64,000 nt of DNA, taken from Bisporella sp. PMI_857. Taxonomy: Eukaryota; Ascomycota; Leotiomycetes; Helotiales; Helotiaceae. This document shows, piece by piece, positions 22,609 to 34,849 of this stretch; position 1 is the first letter of the stretch, and each line of letters begins with the position of its first letter. The DNA lies in NCBI GenBank assembly GCA_021307315.1, contig JAJSPD010000008.1:248001-312000 (forward strand). The letters are read 5' to 3'. The notes under the pieces are model-generated. The model made no database searches, was not told where the DNA came from, and saw only the letters and a program-made list of their open reading frames with translations. Made by a program: the position numbers and the translations under genes.

Positions 22609-23567
22609 TGTCTCGCGGTGCTTCGGGTCGTAAGAAGGGAGCCGGGGGGGTGAGGAGATCCGGATGGCCGACCGGGTAAGTCAGGGCCACCAGACAACAA
22701 CAAGCGGCTGACCAATTGTCGCAATTGTTTGGGATGATGGAGGCAGCAGTGAGAGTGTGTCTATCTATTACGTGGAAGCGAACCTTGAGCCGCAGGTTGG
22801 CATTTGAGGAACAAGCAGGTGCATCGAGTAGACAATTGAAGAGGCACTCAGAGATAGATCAGTCGTAAGTCATTTAGATCGCTGCCTAAATTCATTTTGG
22901 GAAACACTATCTGAGATGACGAGGACGCCTTTTGGTCCAGGGGAGTGAGAGGGAAGCAGAGAATGGGAAGCGAGAACCACCAGCGAGAACAGGTGCTAGA
23001 CGCTCGGGACCGAAGCAAAACCTAAATCCCGAGAAAGAAACACCCACATCTGCGAAAGAAGATACCTGATTGGCCATAGACGGCTTGTCAAAAGATTATG
23101 TAACCCATTTCTAAGGCCGTCATAGGCTTTAACAGACAAGCATTGCTGATCAACGCTAGCGGGCTTGGCCAAATCTGTGCGGCGGGAGAAGAGAGAATCA
23201 AACAAGGGAGGTCAGGCATCCAATTTATCCAACCATAATCTAGCATTCAAGACTCATCACTCGTAGAATGGTCGTCCCCTTCCCATCGTAGCCCATCTGC
23301 AAGTGCTTTCCTTTCCCCCTAATGTAACCTAAAGTATTAAGCTTATACCAATATATGCAACATCTGGGTTATATATACTGCAGCTTCTCCTGCTCTTCTC
23401 CTTGTGGTTCAATATGTCGATGCTTCTTTCATTATCTGTAGCCTCATTTGTACAATAGTTTCTTTCTGTCGTCCTTTCCCTTCTTCGCACCAGACCCAGA
23501 TTCAAGTCCCCTCTCCGCTATACGCAATCCGTCGATAAACACGCATAGGCAGCCACACCTTCATATC
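22609..23567. promoter_or_regulatory. Shared divergent promoter region of Zn2Cys6 regulator and DHA2 pump
   Basis: This 959-bp gap separates the two divergent start codons. No gene fits inside; the ORF at 22996-23205 has no support. It must hold both promoters. I did not identify a specific operator, so this is a positional assignment. Confidence 0.5.
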
Positions 23568-25569
23568 ATGGCATCCAGCTCCTCAGAACCCCCAAAACAG
23601 CCATCTGAGGACCTCGAGTCCGGGAACGTGACGCCACCGCTGAACAACGACGAAGATGAGCATCTTCCGTTTGCAAAGATTTTCGTGGTGATGATAGCTC
23701 TTTACCTATCCATGTTCATCGTCGCTCTGGTAAGTCGCTTTGTAGCTTTCCAAGCACCTACACTCACAGGGCATAGGATCGCACAATTCTAGGAACGGCA
23801 ATCCCTAGTATTACGGACGAGTTCCATGCTGTTGGCGATATCGGATGGTATGGAAGTTCATATTTGCTTACTGCATCAGCCTTCCAGTTGGTGTTTGGCC
23901 GTATATATACATTTTACTCAGCGAAATGGACCTTATTGACCACAATTGGGATACTGGAGATCGGTGTTTGTTTACCAATTGTAGTTCACGTTGCTATGCT
24001 GACTAGATTAGTCTCTGATATGCGCCGTTGCGCCAAATTCAACGGCATTTATCGTCGGCAGAGCAATTAGTAAGTCCCTAAGCCATTCTAAACCCTCATG
24101 ACTAACGTCTGGATAGCTGGGCTAGGTGCTGCTGGAATTTTAACGGCTGTGTGATGATCATGGTTTCGAGCATTCCACTCCATAAACGACCCATGTACCA
24201 AGGTGTCTTTGGTGCCGTCTTCGGTGTCGCATCCGTGGCTGGACCCTTAGTTGGAGGCGCGTTTACTACCAATATTACCTGGAGATGGTGCTTCTGGATC
24301 AATCTCCCGGTCGGTGGCCTCATCGCTTTCATCCTCTTGTTCATCCTCAAAAACAAGTCTCCCCAAACGACCGCCACTTACAAACAGCAATTCAAGAAAC
24401 TTGATCCCTATGGAACTATTGTATTCTTACCTGGAATTGTCTGCCTTATTCTAGCTCTTCAATGGGGTGGGGCTACTACGCATGGTATGTTTATCTTGCT
24501 ACTTAATCTTATTTATCCATAGGAATTGCGACTCTCAGGGACCGGTGTAGACGCCTTAAAAGCTTTCTTATCTACTATCATAGCTTTTCTAACTGCTTCT
24601 AAAACCTTTTAATATTTTTAAAATCTGTAACAACCAGAGGACTAATTCATTGACTAGGGCGAACGCTCGCATCATCGTTCTCTTTATCCTCGCAGGAATA
24701 CTTCTTATAGTCTTCTGTATTATCCAGGTCAAGTCTGGCGAAAACGCTACCGTGCAAGTCCACATAATCAAACAACGCAGCATCCTGTCTGGTTTTTATT
24801 TTCAGTGTGTCTCGGCAGGCTGCATGATGACTATGACATTTTATCTACCTCTGTGGTTCCAGGCCATCAAGGGTGTCTCAGCCGTTAGATCTGGTATCTA
24901 CACTCTCCCATTCGTATTATCTCTCGTCGTAGCCAGCATCTTTTCTGGTATACTCACGCAGAAATCTGGATACTACGTTCCTCAGCTGATTTCCTGCTCC
25001 ATCATAATGTCCATTGGAGCTGGTCTGGTCACGACGTTCAAGGTGCATACAAACTCGGCACATTGGATTGGGTATCAAGTCGTGTTTGGTTTCGGATTGG
25101 GTTTGGGAATGCAGCAAGCGGGATGGCCGCACAGACATGTCTTCCGAAGAAAGAAGTCTCGACTGGAGTCGCCCTCATGTTCTTCGGTCAAGGCCTTGGT
25201 GGATCCATATTTCTTGCCATTTGCCAAGCGATCTTTAACGATAGCCTGGTGTCGAACCTCAAGCATCTCACGTCGCTTGATCCATCAAGCATTGTGCGTA
25301 CTGGTGCCACCGATCTGAGGGACCTGGTACCTGTTGAGATGTTATCTAGTGTCTTGGAGGCGTATAATAAAGCGCTGACCGAGACCTTCAAAGTCGCAGT
25401 TGGGTGCGCAGTAGCTGGTATTATCTCGGGATTGACGATGGAATGGAGGAGTGTAAAGAAGGGGAAGCAGACCCCAGTTGAAAAAGAAATCAAAGAGAAG
25501 GATACCATCAGCACAGCAGACCCAGCAGTTGCAAGTGATGTTGAGATTGTTGAGGAACGGAAAGCATGA
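23568..25569 (+). CDS. DHA2-family MFS efflux pump (14 helices)
   Basis: This is a drug/toxin:H+ antiporter of the plasma membrane. The start [18 protein letters not shown] at 23568 gives a cytosolic N-terminus, then helix 1 ([16 protein letters not shown]). An intron (GTAAGT...CATAG) joins to [17 protein letters not shown], the DHA2 motif after helix 1. Later exons carry [54 protein letters not shown] (antiporter motif C region) and [14 protein letters not shown] longer AT-rich intron lies at about 24485-24650. One base is missing in the T run near 24140 ([10 protein letters not shown]) and one near 25125 (GMQQA to [12 protein letters not shown]). The C-terminus is a hydrophilic Lys/Glu/Val tail. 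Substrates of this family are toxins, drugs or secondary metabolites, but no biosynthetic enzyme lies nearby. Confidence 0.88.
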
Positions 25570-25881
25570 GCAGTGCTCATAGGTTTAGAGACGCGCAGTA
25601 TAGAGCAATGTATGGGTAGAATATCCCAACTCATTTAAGGTAATATGTATATAGATGAAAAAGGCATAATTCTCCTCTAACTTAGAATATTATTCTTGGT
25701 TCTATCTAAATGCGAATTAATGCAATGGTATCGGTACTGAGGTCGGGCTTGCCCAGATAGGCGTGGCCACTAGCAAGGGTACCGACGCTAAGATAAGAAT
25801 TTGGAAAATCTCTCGAGATTTTTTGTTCACTCCGCCAAATGCCGTGTAAAAGACAGCGTAGTCTAATACAGCACTGTCACA
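25570..25881. other. Short intergenic region upstream of SDA1
   Basis: These 312 bp contain no gene. The region should include the DHA2 terminator and the SDA1 promoter. Confidence 0.5.
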
Positions 25882-28242
25882 ATGGGGAAGAAAAGAGTTG
25901 GCGCACTGGAGAAGGTTGATGCGGATCTGTTTGTCTCTCACGCTTCACCATGTTTTATCGGAAATTGACTTGCGCAGGCCTAACCTCCAGTACAAAATTC
26001 GCCGAGACCCTAAGTATGTGTAGTTGCGGTGTGAAGCATTGATTACGCTGACGGGCTCTCAGATCTTATTATGAAGAATTTCGCATGCAGTTTGACCAGT
26101 ATCAGACACAGCGAGATATTTTCCTAGCTTCTCCTACTAGCGCAACCTCTAATGGGATCGTTTCTTTTCGCGACCTTATTGATTTCGTAGCCCACGTCTC
26201 AGATTGCTACCCGAAGCTACCTCCGAATTCCCTGACGACCTGAAATCTATTCTCACCGTGCATCATGCAGAACTGGAAAGCGAGCTGCGGGAAAAAATCG
26301 TTGGAAGCCTTGTGCTCTTGCGAAAGAAAGAGATCATTGATTCGACAGAACTGCTAAATACGCTGTTCCCAATACTAGTTGCTACACCTAGCAAAACATT
26401 GAGGACATTGTTATTTCAGAAGATATTGGGTGATCTGAAGTCCAGTAATTCGAAAACGAAGAATCACAAGCTGAACAGGACGATACAAACTGCGCTGTAT
26501 AACCTCCTGACCTCTGACCGCGCATCGCCGAAGGGCTTGTGGGCGGTGAAGATTACAAGGGAGCTGTGGAAACGGCAGATATGGACGGATTCAAAAGCTG
26601 TCGAGATCATGAAGGAAGCTGCGCTTGCAGATAATGAGAAAGTCATTGGTGGCGGTGTGAGATTCTTCTTGGGTGGTGACAAGGAGCGGGAAGAGTATGA
26701 GGATGAAAGTAGTGATGATGATGGCGGAATCGATATAGGAAAGCTGAAACACCAGGCTTTGATTAACAAGAAGACTAAGAAGAAGGTGAAGGTCATGGAG
26801 AAAGCGGTAGAGAAGGTTAAGAAGGATCACAAGAAGAAGAATGCACCGCACCCACTGAACTTCTCTGCTCTGCACCTTCTTCACGACCCTCAAGGCTTTG
26901 CAGAGAGCCTATTCCACAAGCATCTGCAAAGCTCAAAGTCAAAGCTGAATCTTGAGCAAAAGCTACTGGTTCTGCAGCTGGTTTCGAGGTTGGTTGGCTT
27001 GCATCAACTTACCATTATTTCGCTATACTCGTACTTCATCAAATACCTCACACCTAGGCAACCTTCCGTCACCTCTTTTCTTGCGTCACTTGCACAGTCG
27101 ACGCACAAGTTTGTCCCACCGGATGTTTTGGAGCCATTGATACAGAAAATTGCAAATGAGTTTGTTTCAGAAGCGTCAGCGCCAGAGGTGGCCTCTGCTG
27201 GTCTCAATGCTATCAGAGAAATCTGTGTACGACAACCAATGGCGATGAATGACACGTTATTGCAAGATCTAGTCATGTACAGGAAAAGCAAGGACAAAGG
27301 AACGATGATGGCTGCGAAAGGATTATTGAGCTTATATCGAGAAGCAAATCCAGACTTGCTCAAGAAGAGAGATAGAGGCAAGGCAGCTACAATGGGTATC
27401 AAGAGTGGCGCCATTCAACAGCGAAGGTTCGGTGAGGAGGATACTGGTGGCATTGAAGGTTTAGAACTTCTAGAAGAGTGGAAAGAAGCTGAGCGAAAAC
27501 GAAAACGTATCGAGCGAGGCTTGCCCGAGGAGATTGGCTCTGACGAGGAAGAGGAAGAATCTGAGGCCGACGACCAAGATTGGGAAGTTGCATCAAACTC
27601 CAGCTCTGATTCCGGCGGCTGGATCAATGTTGAGAGCGATGCTGAGATCGAAATCAGCGATAGTGATGACGATGAACCTGCCCCTAAGAAGGCCAAAATC
27701 GAGAAGGAGAAGGGAATAGATACCCCGGCGGGCGATGAGGAGAAAGAAAACGCCGAGAAAGCCCTTGAAAGCAAGATCTCCAAACTTGCAACCACAAAAA
27801 TCCTCACGCCGGCCGACCTAGCTAAACTCCAAGAACTCCGCATCGAGGCGGCTCTTTCAAAACTATGGGCGGTAACAAAATCCAATCCGCTCGCCTAAAG
27901 GAGATGATGGCGCGACACGCAGACGACGCGTTGACCGCCGAGCAAATTGAGGGATTCTCAAAATTAAGGAAGAGCACGAAGGAGGAGAAAATTGCATTGG
28001 CACGGGAAGGCAAGGGCGATAGGAGTGAGCATAAGAGCACACAGGCGTTGAGGAGAGATAAGAAAGATGCGGAGGGGAAGAGTACCACGAATAAAGAGAA
28101 AGCGCGGAAGAAGAATTTCTTAATGACGCTAGGGAAAGCGAAGCACAAGCAGAAGAGGAGTCTGGTAGAAACGAGGCGCGTGCTGAAGGGGCATATAGAA
28201 CGGGCAAAGAGGGGTGGGAAGAGAGGGAACTTGGGGATATAG
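25882..28242 (+). CDS. SDA1: SDA1: essential 60S ribosome biogenesis / nuclear export factor
   Basis: The SDA1 family is nucleolar and nucleoplasmic and is needed for pre-60S maturation and export. Exons: 25882-25928 (MGKKRVGALEKVDADL), 25978-26013 (PNLQYKIRRDP) and 26063-28242, with two 49-nt GT-AG introns. The third exon begins YYEEFRMQFDQYQTQRDIFL and runs through NSNG-type linkers, TELLNTLFPILVATPSKTL, KLNRTIQTALYNLLTSDRAS and GLWAVKITRELWKRQIWTD, then the acidic/basic Sda1 centre and the C-terminal conserved block MARHADDALTAEQIEGFSKL. The frame is lost by one base in the C run near 26203 (DCYP to EATSEFPDDL) and near 27862 (LSKL to MGGNKIQSARL). Both sides match the family, and in a single-copy essential gene that almost certainly means sequence errors. 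The very basic C-terminal tail (KAKHKQKR) should serve in nuclear or nucleolar targeting. Confidence 0.95.
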
Positions 28243-29202
28243 AGTTATGTAGATCTCAATGAGAGCCTATGTACAAAGGCCGGTGGTCTGGTAGCCCAAG
28301 GTAGCATGTTGATGCAGGTATGTTGCAAGTCTTTTTTCGAACACCTACGACAATTTTGACATGATGACAAAAGGCCATGAGGCCTGAATAATCCCAGCTC
28401 GTCGAATGCCTCACATAAACGCAGAGAGCATTCTGAGAGAAGAAACCCGTTCTGATCAACTCAATTTAATTTTTTTTTTGGCTTACATGATACAACTATC
28501 CGGGGCTTCCACTGACCAAATATCATTAGAGCCTGTCACTATACCTCCATCACTACCTGCCAGTAACGACGAAAGACTTGATAACTCCATCGGGTTCTAT
28601 ACAGAATCAATGCCACCTGATCAAATATCAATCTGGAAATCAGTCAATTCCCTACTCCGCCCTAGTTTAAGCCATCTCGCAGCGTCACATTACCCTCTCG
28701 GTTCTGTTCGCTTACTTTCTGTCCTACAAAAACATAGTTTCTTCCAAAGCGTGTTGCCTCCAGTCGCATACCCCTATTGATTCCCAAGCCGTTTGATTTG
28801 TGTGCATTCGGCGATAGGCAGTCGGCCATAGAGTATAACACATCCTCCATCCATAACCTTCAGAAAGTTATGTTTGTTGCACATCGCCATTTCGGCGATA
28901 GGCGTCACGGGCTGCTTCGTCGATGCGACCGCCCGATCCGCGGTTTTAGCCACACACTAAAGTGGAGATTGCAGTTGGAAGGAAAAGCGGAGAACAAAAG
29001 TGGCTGGCCGATGTGCAGTAATCGATTTAGCCTTTTATTCGCCCTTGAATAAAAGATTATTCATTGCATTCACCATACCACATCTTCTGGGGTCTTTCCG
29101 AAAAAAGGTTCTAAGAATCACATTTTGTCCATTCAATCATGAATCTCGTAAAAGACGATAGATAGCACGATCCTCTGCTTTGTGTTCGTGTCTCTGCATC
29201 AA
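28243..29202. other. Convergent intergenic region
   Basis: This is the 960 bp between the 3' ends of SDA1 and the monooxygenase. The phrase CGGCGATAGGC occurs twice (about 28808 and 28894). An ORF at 28406-28780 has no recognisable domain and I do not support it. Confidence 0.45.
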
Positions 29203-30988
29203 TCACCCCCTCCCTTCTACTTTTCTATCTTGATCCTCACCCGATACTGCATCGAGCTCAACCCCTGAATCACCCTCATCTTCTTGCCCTTCTGATCTCG
29301 TCTCATTCCTCCCCGCCAACCCGTCAGGTAAGACAACATACCGATCTTCCATCTCCTCTTCCGCCCCCAGCTCCAATCCCCTCCTCTTCCTATTCTCTTT
29401 TAGCAAGACCCAATACCTCTCCCTCCATTTCTCATCATCTAGCAGCCCGCGCATCTCATCAACTCCTCTCCTCCTTGCCTCCTGGTTCACCCACTTAGTC
29501 ATCCCTTCCATATACTCTACATCCCGACCATATAAATTATGGAATGCCCTTCCCCATCCCGCTTTTTCTTCCTTTCTTTCTCTATGCATTTTCTCAAGTA
29601 TATCTCTAGGCGGCAAAGAAGCTTTCCCGGAGAAGACGCGGGCCACGACATCCCCTTGCAAATCGAATAAGGAGAAGGTGGAGACGTAATAAGGGACACC
29701 GACGAATGCGAGCGTGGGATCGGGAATGTAGAAGATGTCGTGGTGGAGATTATGTGTTGTGCAGCCATCGGATGTTATTACGATCTTCTCATCCGCATCT
29801 TCCACCCCAATGTCTGGATTCTGCAGTTTTCCGAGGAAAGGGTATGATGTTATGTAACCTGTTCCAAAGATGATATGATCGATCCCGTCAAGTTGATGAC
29901 CGTCTTTCAACACAACTCCAAATGGCTTTTGTTGCCCTTCTGGACCAATAAACCTCTCAATCTCTCCAACTCTCTCGACGCCCACTGGCAGTAAGACCGC
30001 CGGGAGATCCCACTGTCCACCCCTAGTACTCTGCCATACCCTCCCTTTCCCAACTACCTCCGCAACCTCCTTCACAATATCCAAACTACTCACCCCCCCA
30101 CCCACCACTAGGATATTCTTCCCAGCAAACGGGGAGGGGTTGCGATATTGCTTCGAATGCAACACCGCTCCATCAAGCCTTTGCGCCACCTCTTTCAATC
30201 CTTGAATATCCGGGATTCTCGGCTCATGGTAATGGCCCGCCGCCACCACAACCGCATCAAACATCCAATCTTTCTCCTCGAACCTCGTTTCCCCTCTCCC
30301 CTCCATCTTTGACAGCGTCCGTGACCGTACACCCCAAAATTTATTGCTTTCAGACTTAGATATGGAGATCAAGGAAGTATTATAGAGTGTATGCGCATGA
30401 CTCCCAAACCTCACCGCAAGATCCTGGATATACGTGCACAGCCGCGCACGCGGAACAATTTCCTCTGTGCCCTCAGGCCAGTCGAGGAGCATACTTCGCA
30501 TCAAGCTCGTGGGAACGTTGTTTTTCAGCCCTTGATACGCTGGGCCCGGCGGCGCGTGCAGGAGCTCTGCTTCTTCCGGCGGTTTTCGGTCTCGGTACGG
30601 AATCGCGCGGTGACGGAGGCCTGACGTTGGGGATTGATGGAAGGAGGGCCGGACGAGGATCCAGATGCCACACTCCGCCTGCTACGCTGGCCCGCTCGAA
30701 GACGGTTACGGTGATGGGATTCTGGGGAGTTGAGGCTCGAAGGAGGTGTGCTGCTGTTGTGGTACCTGAGATGCCTGCTCCTATTATCGCTACCCGTTTT
30801 CGCTTTGGAGACAAGGTTGAGGCGGGAGTGTAAGTGGTGCTTGAAGCTTGAAGTTGAGATAACCCTGAGGACTTGGAGCCGATTGCGGGCTCACCGTTGG
30901 ATATTTCTGGTGCTGAGACGTCAAGAGATCTGGGCTCTAAGTCTTTAGATGGCGGTGGAGCTGAGGGGCGAGATAGGAATTTGCCCAT
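29203..30988 (-). CDS. Flavin-containing monooxygenase (FMO-like)
   Basis: This NADPH- and FAD-dependent oxygenase acts on N- or S-nucleophiles or a small metabolite. The start MGKFLSRPSAPPPSKDLEP at 30988 leads to the FAD-binding Rossmann motif KRVAIIGAGISGTTTAAHLL and FERASVAGGVW. Past a one-base frame break near 30605, the frame continues YRDRKPP...GPAYQGLKNNVPTSL and then the long second ORF. This contains the FMO-type stretch DAVVVAAGHYHEPRIPDIQG, the NADPH-binding ILVVGGGVSSLDIVKEVAE and GTGYITSYPFLGKL. The acidic C-terminal tail (about 60 residues) is disordered. The length after joining is about 590 aa, usual for fungal FMOs with a tail. The next gene on the same strand is a Dal5-type permease, possibly supplying a nitrogenous substrate; this is inference. 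Confidence 0.87.
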
Positions 30989-31291
30989 ATTGGATTTCTG
31001 TGCAGCCGTGTTGGGATAACCTGATGCAGACTTGTAGTGATGAGAACTTCGTACGGCTCTATATGCGAGGACTTTGCACCACTTATACACGAACGGACAT
31101 TTTATATCACCTGATATGGACCGAGAAAACAGTCGAGTTCATGCACCATTATCAATTGGGCAATCGATCCTGCATATTGCGTGCTTAAGAATTGGTAAAC
31201 CTATCGCAGGTACTGTGCACGTACTCTCTACATTGGGAGAGACAGTATACCGTCCCATCCCGTGCCAGTTTCCCATTAACTCGGTGCCTAT
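30989..31291. other. Short intergenic region
   Basis: These 303 bp separate two minus-strand genes (permease upstream, monooxygenase downstream). Nothing distinctive is seen. Confidence 0.5.
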
Positions 31292-32830
31292 TTATTCTAC
31301 AGATCTGGCCCTCGCCTTCTGCGCCAGCTCTCGCGCGTGTAAAAACCGAATGGTCAGCGCTGTAACAATCAGCAAGAACGTCAGAACAACACTAGTGATA
31401 AACCCCTTCTGATACCGCGGGCTCTCAACCTGTTGCCAAATGATCAGCGGCAACCACGACTGGCAAACATACGCCATTGTATTCATAGACGCAATAACAA
31501 ATGCCCGCTCCTCGTTATCTTCACTACAGATCTCGTTAGCCCACGAATATTCCAGCCCGGCTAGTCCACCGGTCACCCAGCCAAGCATGTAGCACGTCCA
31601 TTTCCAGCCTATTGGGATATCCCATGCTGCTAAGCTGGAGGCAGTTATAATGTTTACAGTTCCGGCAAAGATCATGGGCGGCCATCGCGCCCCTTTGAAG
31701 AGAGAGTCGGAAGACCATGCGTAGATGAGTGCGAGGACTACCGCTATCGCAGCCGCAATTGTGGGATAGCTGTTTCTCGCAGCGACACCGTAGCCTTCTG
31801 ATTTTAACCAGAGCTGGAATGCTGGTTGACCACCATATCCAGCGCCATTGTTGAAGCAGATGTATAGGAAAGGCAAGGCGTAGATGTGCCAGGAGCTAAA
31901 AATCTTGCGGAACTTAGCGAGGCTGTAGCGTCCTCTGTTGCGCGGCCTTCAAGCTCCATGCGTCTTTTAGCAAGCAAGATTTCGTCGGATCTAAGCCACC
32001 AAGATTTGGTGATTTCCGGAACGTCGGGGAAGAAGAAGAATCCTGCAATGGCGATGGGGAGCGAGATGATGGTGTTGACTATAAAGAGCCACTGCCAGCC
32101 TTTGTAACCCCCTTGGCCATCAAGCCTGTAGGTTGCGGCCATAAGATATCCTGAGAACATGCCTCCTAGTTGGCCGCTTGCATGAAATATAGTAGAGCGC
32201 TTCGCCAGCTCGTCTTTCCGGTACCAGGACCCGATTACATATTGCATGCCGGGATAAAACGCAGCCTCAACAAAACCAATGAAAAACCTGAGGACATAAA
32301 TTTGCTGTGCGCTTTTACATTGCGAGAGTAGAATGGTCAAAACGGACCAGGTAAGCTCGCATGTTGGAATCCAAACAGATGGCCGGATTCTGGTGAGGAG
32401 CATGTTGCTACTTCATGTCAGCGCGCATGCAAAGAAGTGACCGAAGGCTCGCTTACCTTGGAATCTCACCGATAACATATCCGACAGTCCAGAACGTGGT
32501 CATGTAATTAAGCTGATTCTTGTACAGTCCCAGATCTTCCTGCATACCCGATACGAAGGCATTATTGATGTTGTACTGATCGAGATTCTTGATGAAGTAG
32601 CCCAGGGAAGCAAAGGTCAAAATAATCGCATCGAGCTTGAACAAAAAACGGCGCTCTTCAGGAGACTTGTCGAAGGTATCCCAGATATAAGAACGCCATG
32701 TCTGTTTAGGAACTTTAGATATTGGTAAATTGGCCACAACAACATCAGACTCGCTGCCATCCCGACTACTTGTCGTCACCTCATGAGCAGTTTTGTCGTC
32801 GAACACCGTAGGACTTTCCTGAGCACCCAT
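31292..32830 (-). CDS. MFS permease of the Dal5 / allantoate-pantothenate family (ACS)
   Basis: This plasma-membrane anion:cation symporter takes up organic anions or vitamins such as allantoate, nicotinate or pantothenate. The start MGAQESPTVFDDKTAHEV is at 32830. Family motifs are clear: FLFKLDAIILTFASLGYFIK, LDQYNINNAFVSGMQEDLGL, YVLRFFIGFVEAAFYPGMQY, STIFHASGQLGGMFSGYLMA and the long C-terminal helices (GLAGLEYSWANEICSEDNEE). An intron of about 46 nt near 32455-32411 joins GEIPS to NMLLTRIRPSVW. The frame slips by one base near 31935, where ATASL must continue as AKFRKIFSSWHIYALPFLYI. The exact substrate cannot be told from the sequence. Confidence 0.88.
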
Positions 32831-34051
32831 GTTTTGATTCAGTATACTACGTTGCACAAAGCTTTCAAGGAAGTAAAACTTGGGGAATGTCTAGAAGTTC
32901 TTACATCTTATACTGTCGTTCCCTACAGATATTGTGCATCGCTATCTATCTTGCTCCAGCACGTTATATCTCGAGCTCGCTTTATCTACCAGATCTGGAA
33001 TCCCAGCGGCAATGACGTGCTAAGATCCTTGTGTGAGGTGGTTCTGAAATTCGTGAGCTGAGTGGTGTTCACTCGAACCGGCCATTATCCACAAAACCGA
33101 AACTCTGCTGAGAGCCGCAGCCAGGGACGTTTTCTGGGACGGAGAGTTCGGAACATGGACATTTGTAAAGTCCGAAATCTTGCGCTGTCATCCTGAGGCT
33201 TGGGCTATGGCCCTAGATTGATCAAGAGCTGCAGCTATTACGGAATATCCGTAGGGTGGGGGCCTCTGGAGTTCACAGCCTTAGGAACCGCCTCCACATC
33301 CCATCAATTATCAGCTTTATCGCGCCATACTATCATATCGTTCATTTCTGATGCTCATGTTTATAGATGAAACTTGGTGTCACGCTAATGGTTGGATGAA
33401 GCAGAGAAAACAGAAGTTGATGGATGAATTGGATGCTGACTCAACTAGGCTGGAACATAAGCACGTGAGATCCACGTAGCTACACATGTAGAAATGGTTT
33501 GGGTTCACTGAAAATACTTTGCTTTATACCTGGCTGGTCTCTCTCACTATGAGTAGTGGATCTCAATCACTATTAAATTTGGTCAAGAAATGGTTCAGTC
33601 AGTCTTAATCAAGTCATATAGTTGGCTTGATATTATCTTCGTCATTTATCAATATCACCTTTTATCTCTCAAGTTGCGAAGATTCAGGAACAAGTTTCTT
33701 TAGAGTAAGTCTTATTTTTTCATTGAGCAAGATAATATATTTAATAATGTATCTTTACCTCAAGCGCATGTCCACTCATGATCAACCTTTTTCCGCAGTG
33801 AAGACACTGTGACTTCAACCTTCGCACTGTGCTAGAGCACCACCAGAAAAGTCTGGCGATGTATTAATCCTAAATTTCTTACCCTAATGATATATTCAAA
33901 AAGACCAAATGATCACCATTGACCAACCTCTGCATCCCGGAAACGTAACCATAGAAGATTCGGACTATCCATAACCTGCACTTCATACACTTTCCTAGAG
34001 CGTCAAATCTTACGATCTGCGGAGACATTCAACTGATGCTGTAGAAATAGC
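32831..34051. other. 1.2-kb intergenic region
   Basis: No gene is supported. The part near 32831 is the permease promoter. An AT-rich stretch lies at about 33590-33760. Confidence 0.5.
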
Positions 34052-34849
34052 TCAATAGATGCCAGGCAAAATAACAGATTTGACTTCCTTCTTGAACTGC
34101 ACCCACTGCTGCCCATACCTCTTTCCACAATACTCATCCAGCGCCGGGATGGCGCGATTAGTAAAATTATAAAAGAAAAACGACGCAGTAATGATCCCAC
34201 CGATGAAGCCAGTAGCCGCTATGGCATATCCCGCCCGCCACAACGAATAGCCACCATAGTTGACATGCCTAGCCAAGCTCCAAAGCCCACTCTTCATGAC
34301 CTTGCCCTTATTCTCCGGCTTATCCTTGAACCGCTTGCGCTGCCATTCCGCTCCCGTCTCGAGCAGGATGCCGGTCACATACAGCAGGCTCCCAGCGAGG
34401 ATCTTGTACTTCGCCGCATCCCCCGAAAGCACGCTGGTCGCGGCGTTGAGGAAGAGGAAGGAATTCACGCCGTTCGTGAGGATGTTGAACAGGCTGACCT
34501 TCACCGCTGATGAGGGAGGGAAGTCCTCGGCCGAGAGCCGGACGAGCCAGTAGGTCTGCTTTAGGAACGAACCGAGCGACATCCCGAGGAGGATGAGGTG
34601 GGCGGGCGGGAGCCGGAGGCGGTCGAGCCAGCTGATGCCGGTGGTGAAGGCTGCGCCAGGAGGGATGGCACGTAGCCCGAGTTTGGTGAGCGCGGGATGC
34701 CCGATCCCGCCGGCGATGATGCCGTATTGGATGAAGGGATCAAGGGCGCGGAGCGCGACAAAGGTTAGCGTGCCCGGGACGTTGGGATTCTTGATCCCGC
34801 GCCGGACTAGGTCGCCGGGAGCGGCTTTGGGCTCGCTGGAATCTGCCAT
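34052..34849 (-). CDS. DUF1295-type membrane protein (steroid reductase-like fold)
   Basis: This is one unbroken exon of 265 aa. I start at MADSSEPKAAPGDLVRRG (34849), because the 23 residues before it lack conservation-like character. Several membrane helices are seen (FVALRALDPFIQYGIIAGGI; VSLFNILTNGVNSFLFLNA; GYAIAATGFIGGIITASFFF). The C-terminal KSGLWSLARHVNYGGYSLWR and DEYCGKRYGQQWVQFKKEVK fit the conserved DUF1295 signature, which resembles isoprenylcysteine methyltransferase and sterol reductases. The usual RHPNY motif reads RHVNY here. It is probably an ER membrane enzyme using a nucleotide or SAM cofactor, but the reaction is unknown. Confidence 0.75.
   Translation of the reverse strand: MADSSEPKAAPGDLVRRGIKNPNVPGTLTFVALRALDPFIQYGIIAGGIGHPALTKLGLRAIPPGAAFTTGISWLDRLRLPPAHLILLGMSLGSFLKQTYWLVRLSAEDFPPSSAVKVSLFNILTNGVNSFLFLNAATSVLSGDAAKYKILAGSLLYVTGILLETGAEWQRKRFKDKPENKGKVMKSGLWSLARHVNYGGYSLWRAGYAIAATGFIGGIITASFFFYNFTNRAIPALDEYCGKRYGQQWVQFKKEVKSVILPGIY

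Noticed and set aside
28406..28780. ORF of 124 aa after SDA1
   Set aside because: It begins past the SDA1 stop in non-coding convergent sequence and contains no recognisable domain.
14190..32830. Secondary-metabolite gene cluster (oxidase, MFS, FMO, regulator)
   Set aside because: No PKS, NRPS, terpene cyclase or DMATS core enzyme was seen, and housekeeping SDA1 sits inside the range.
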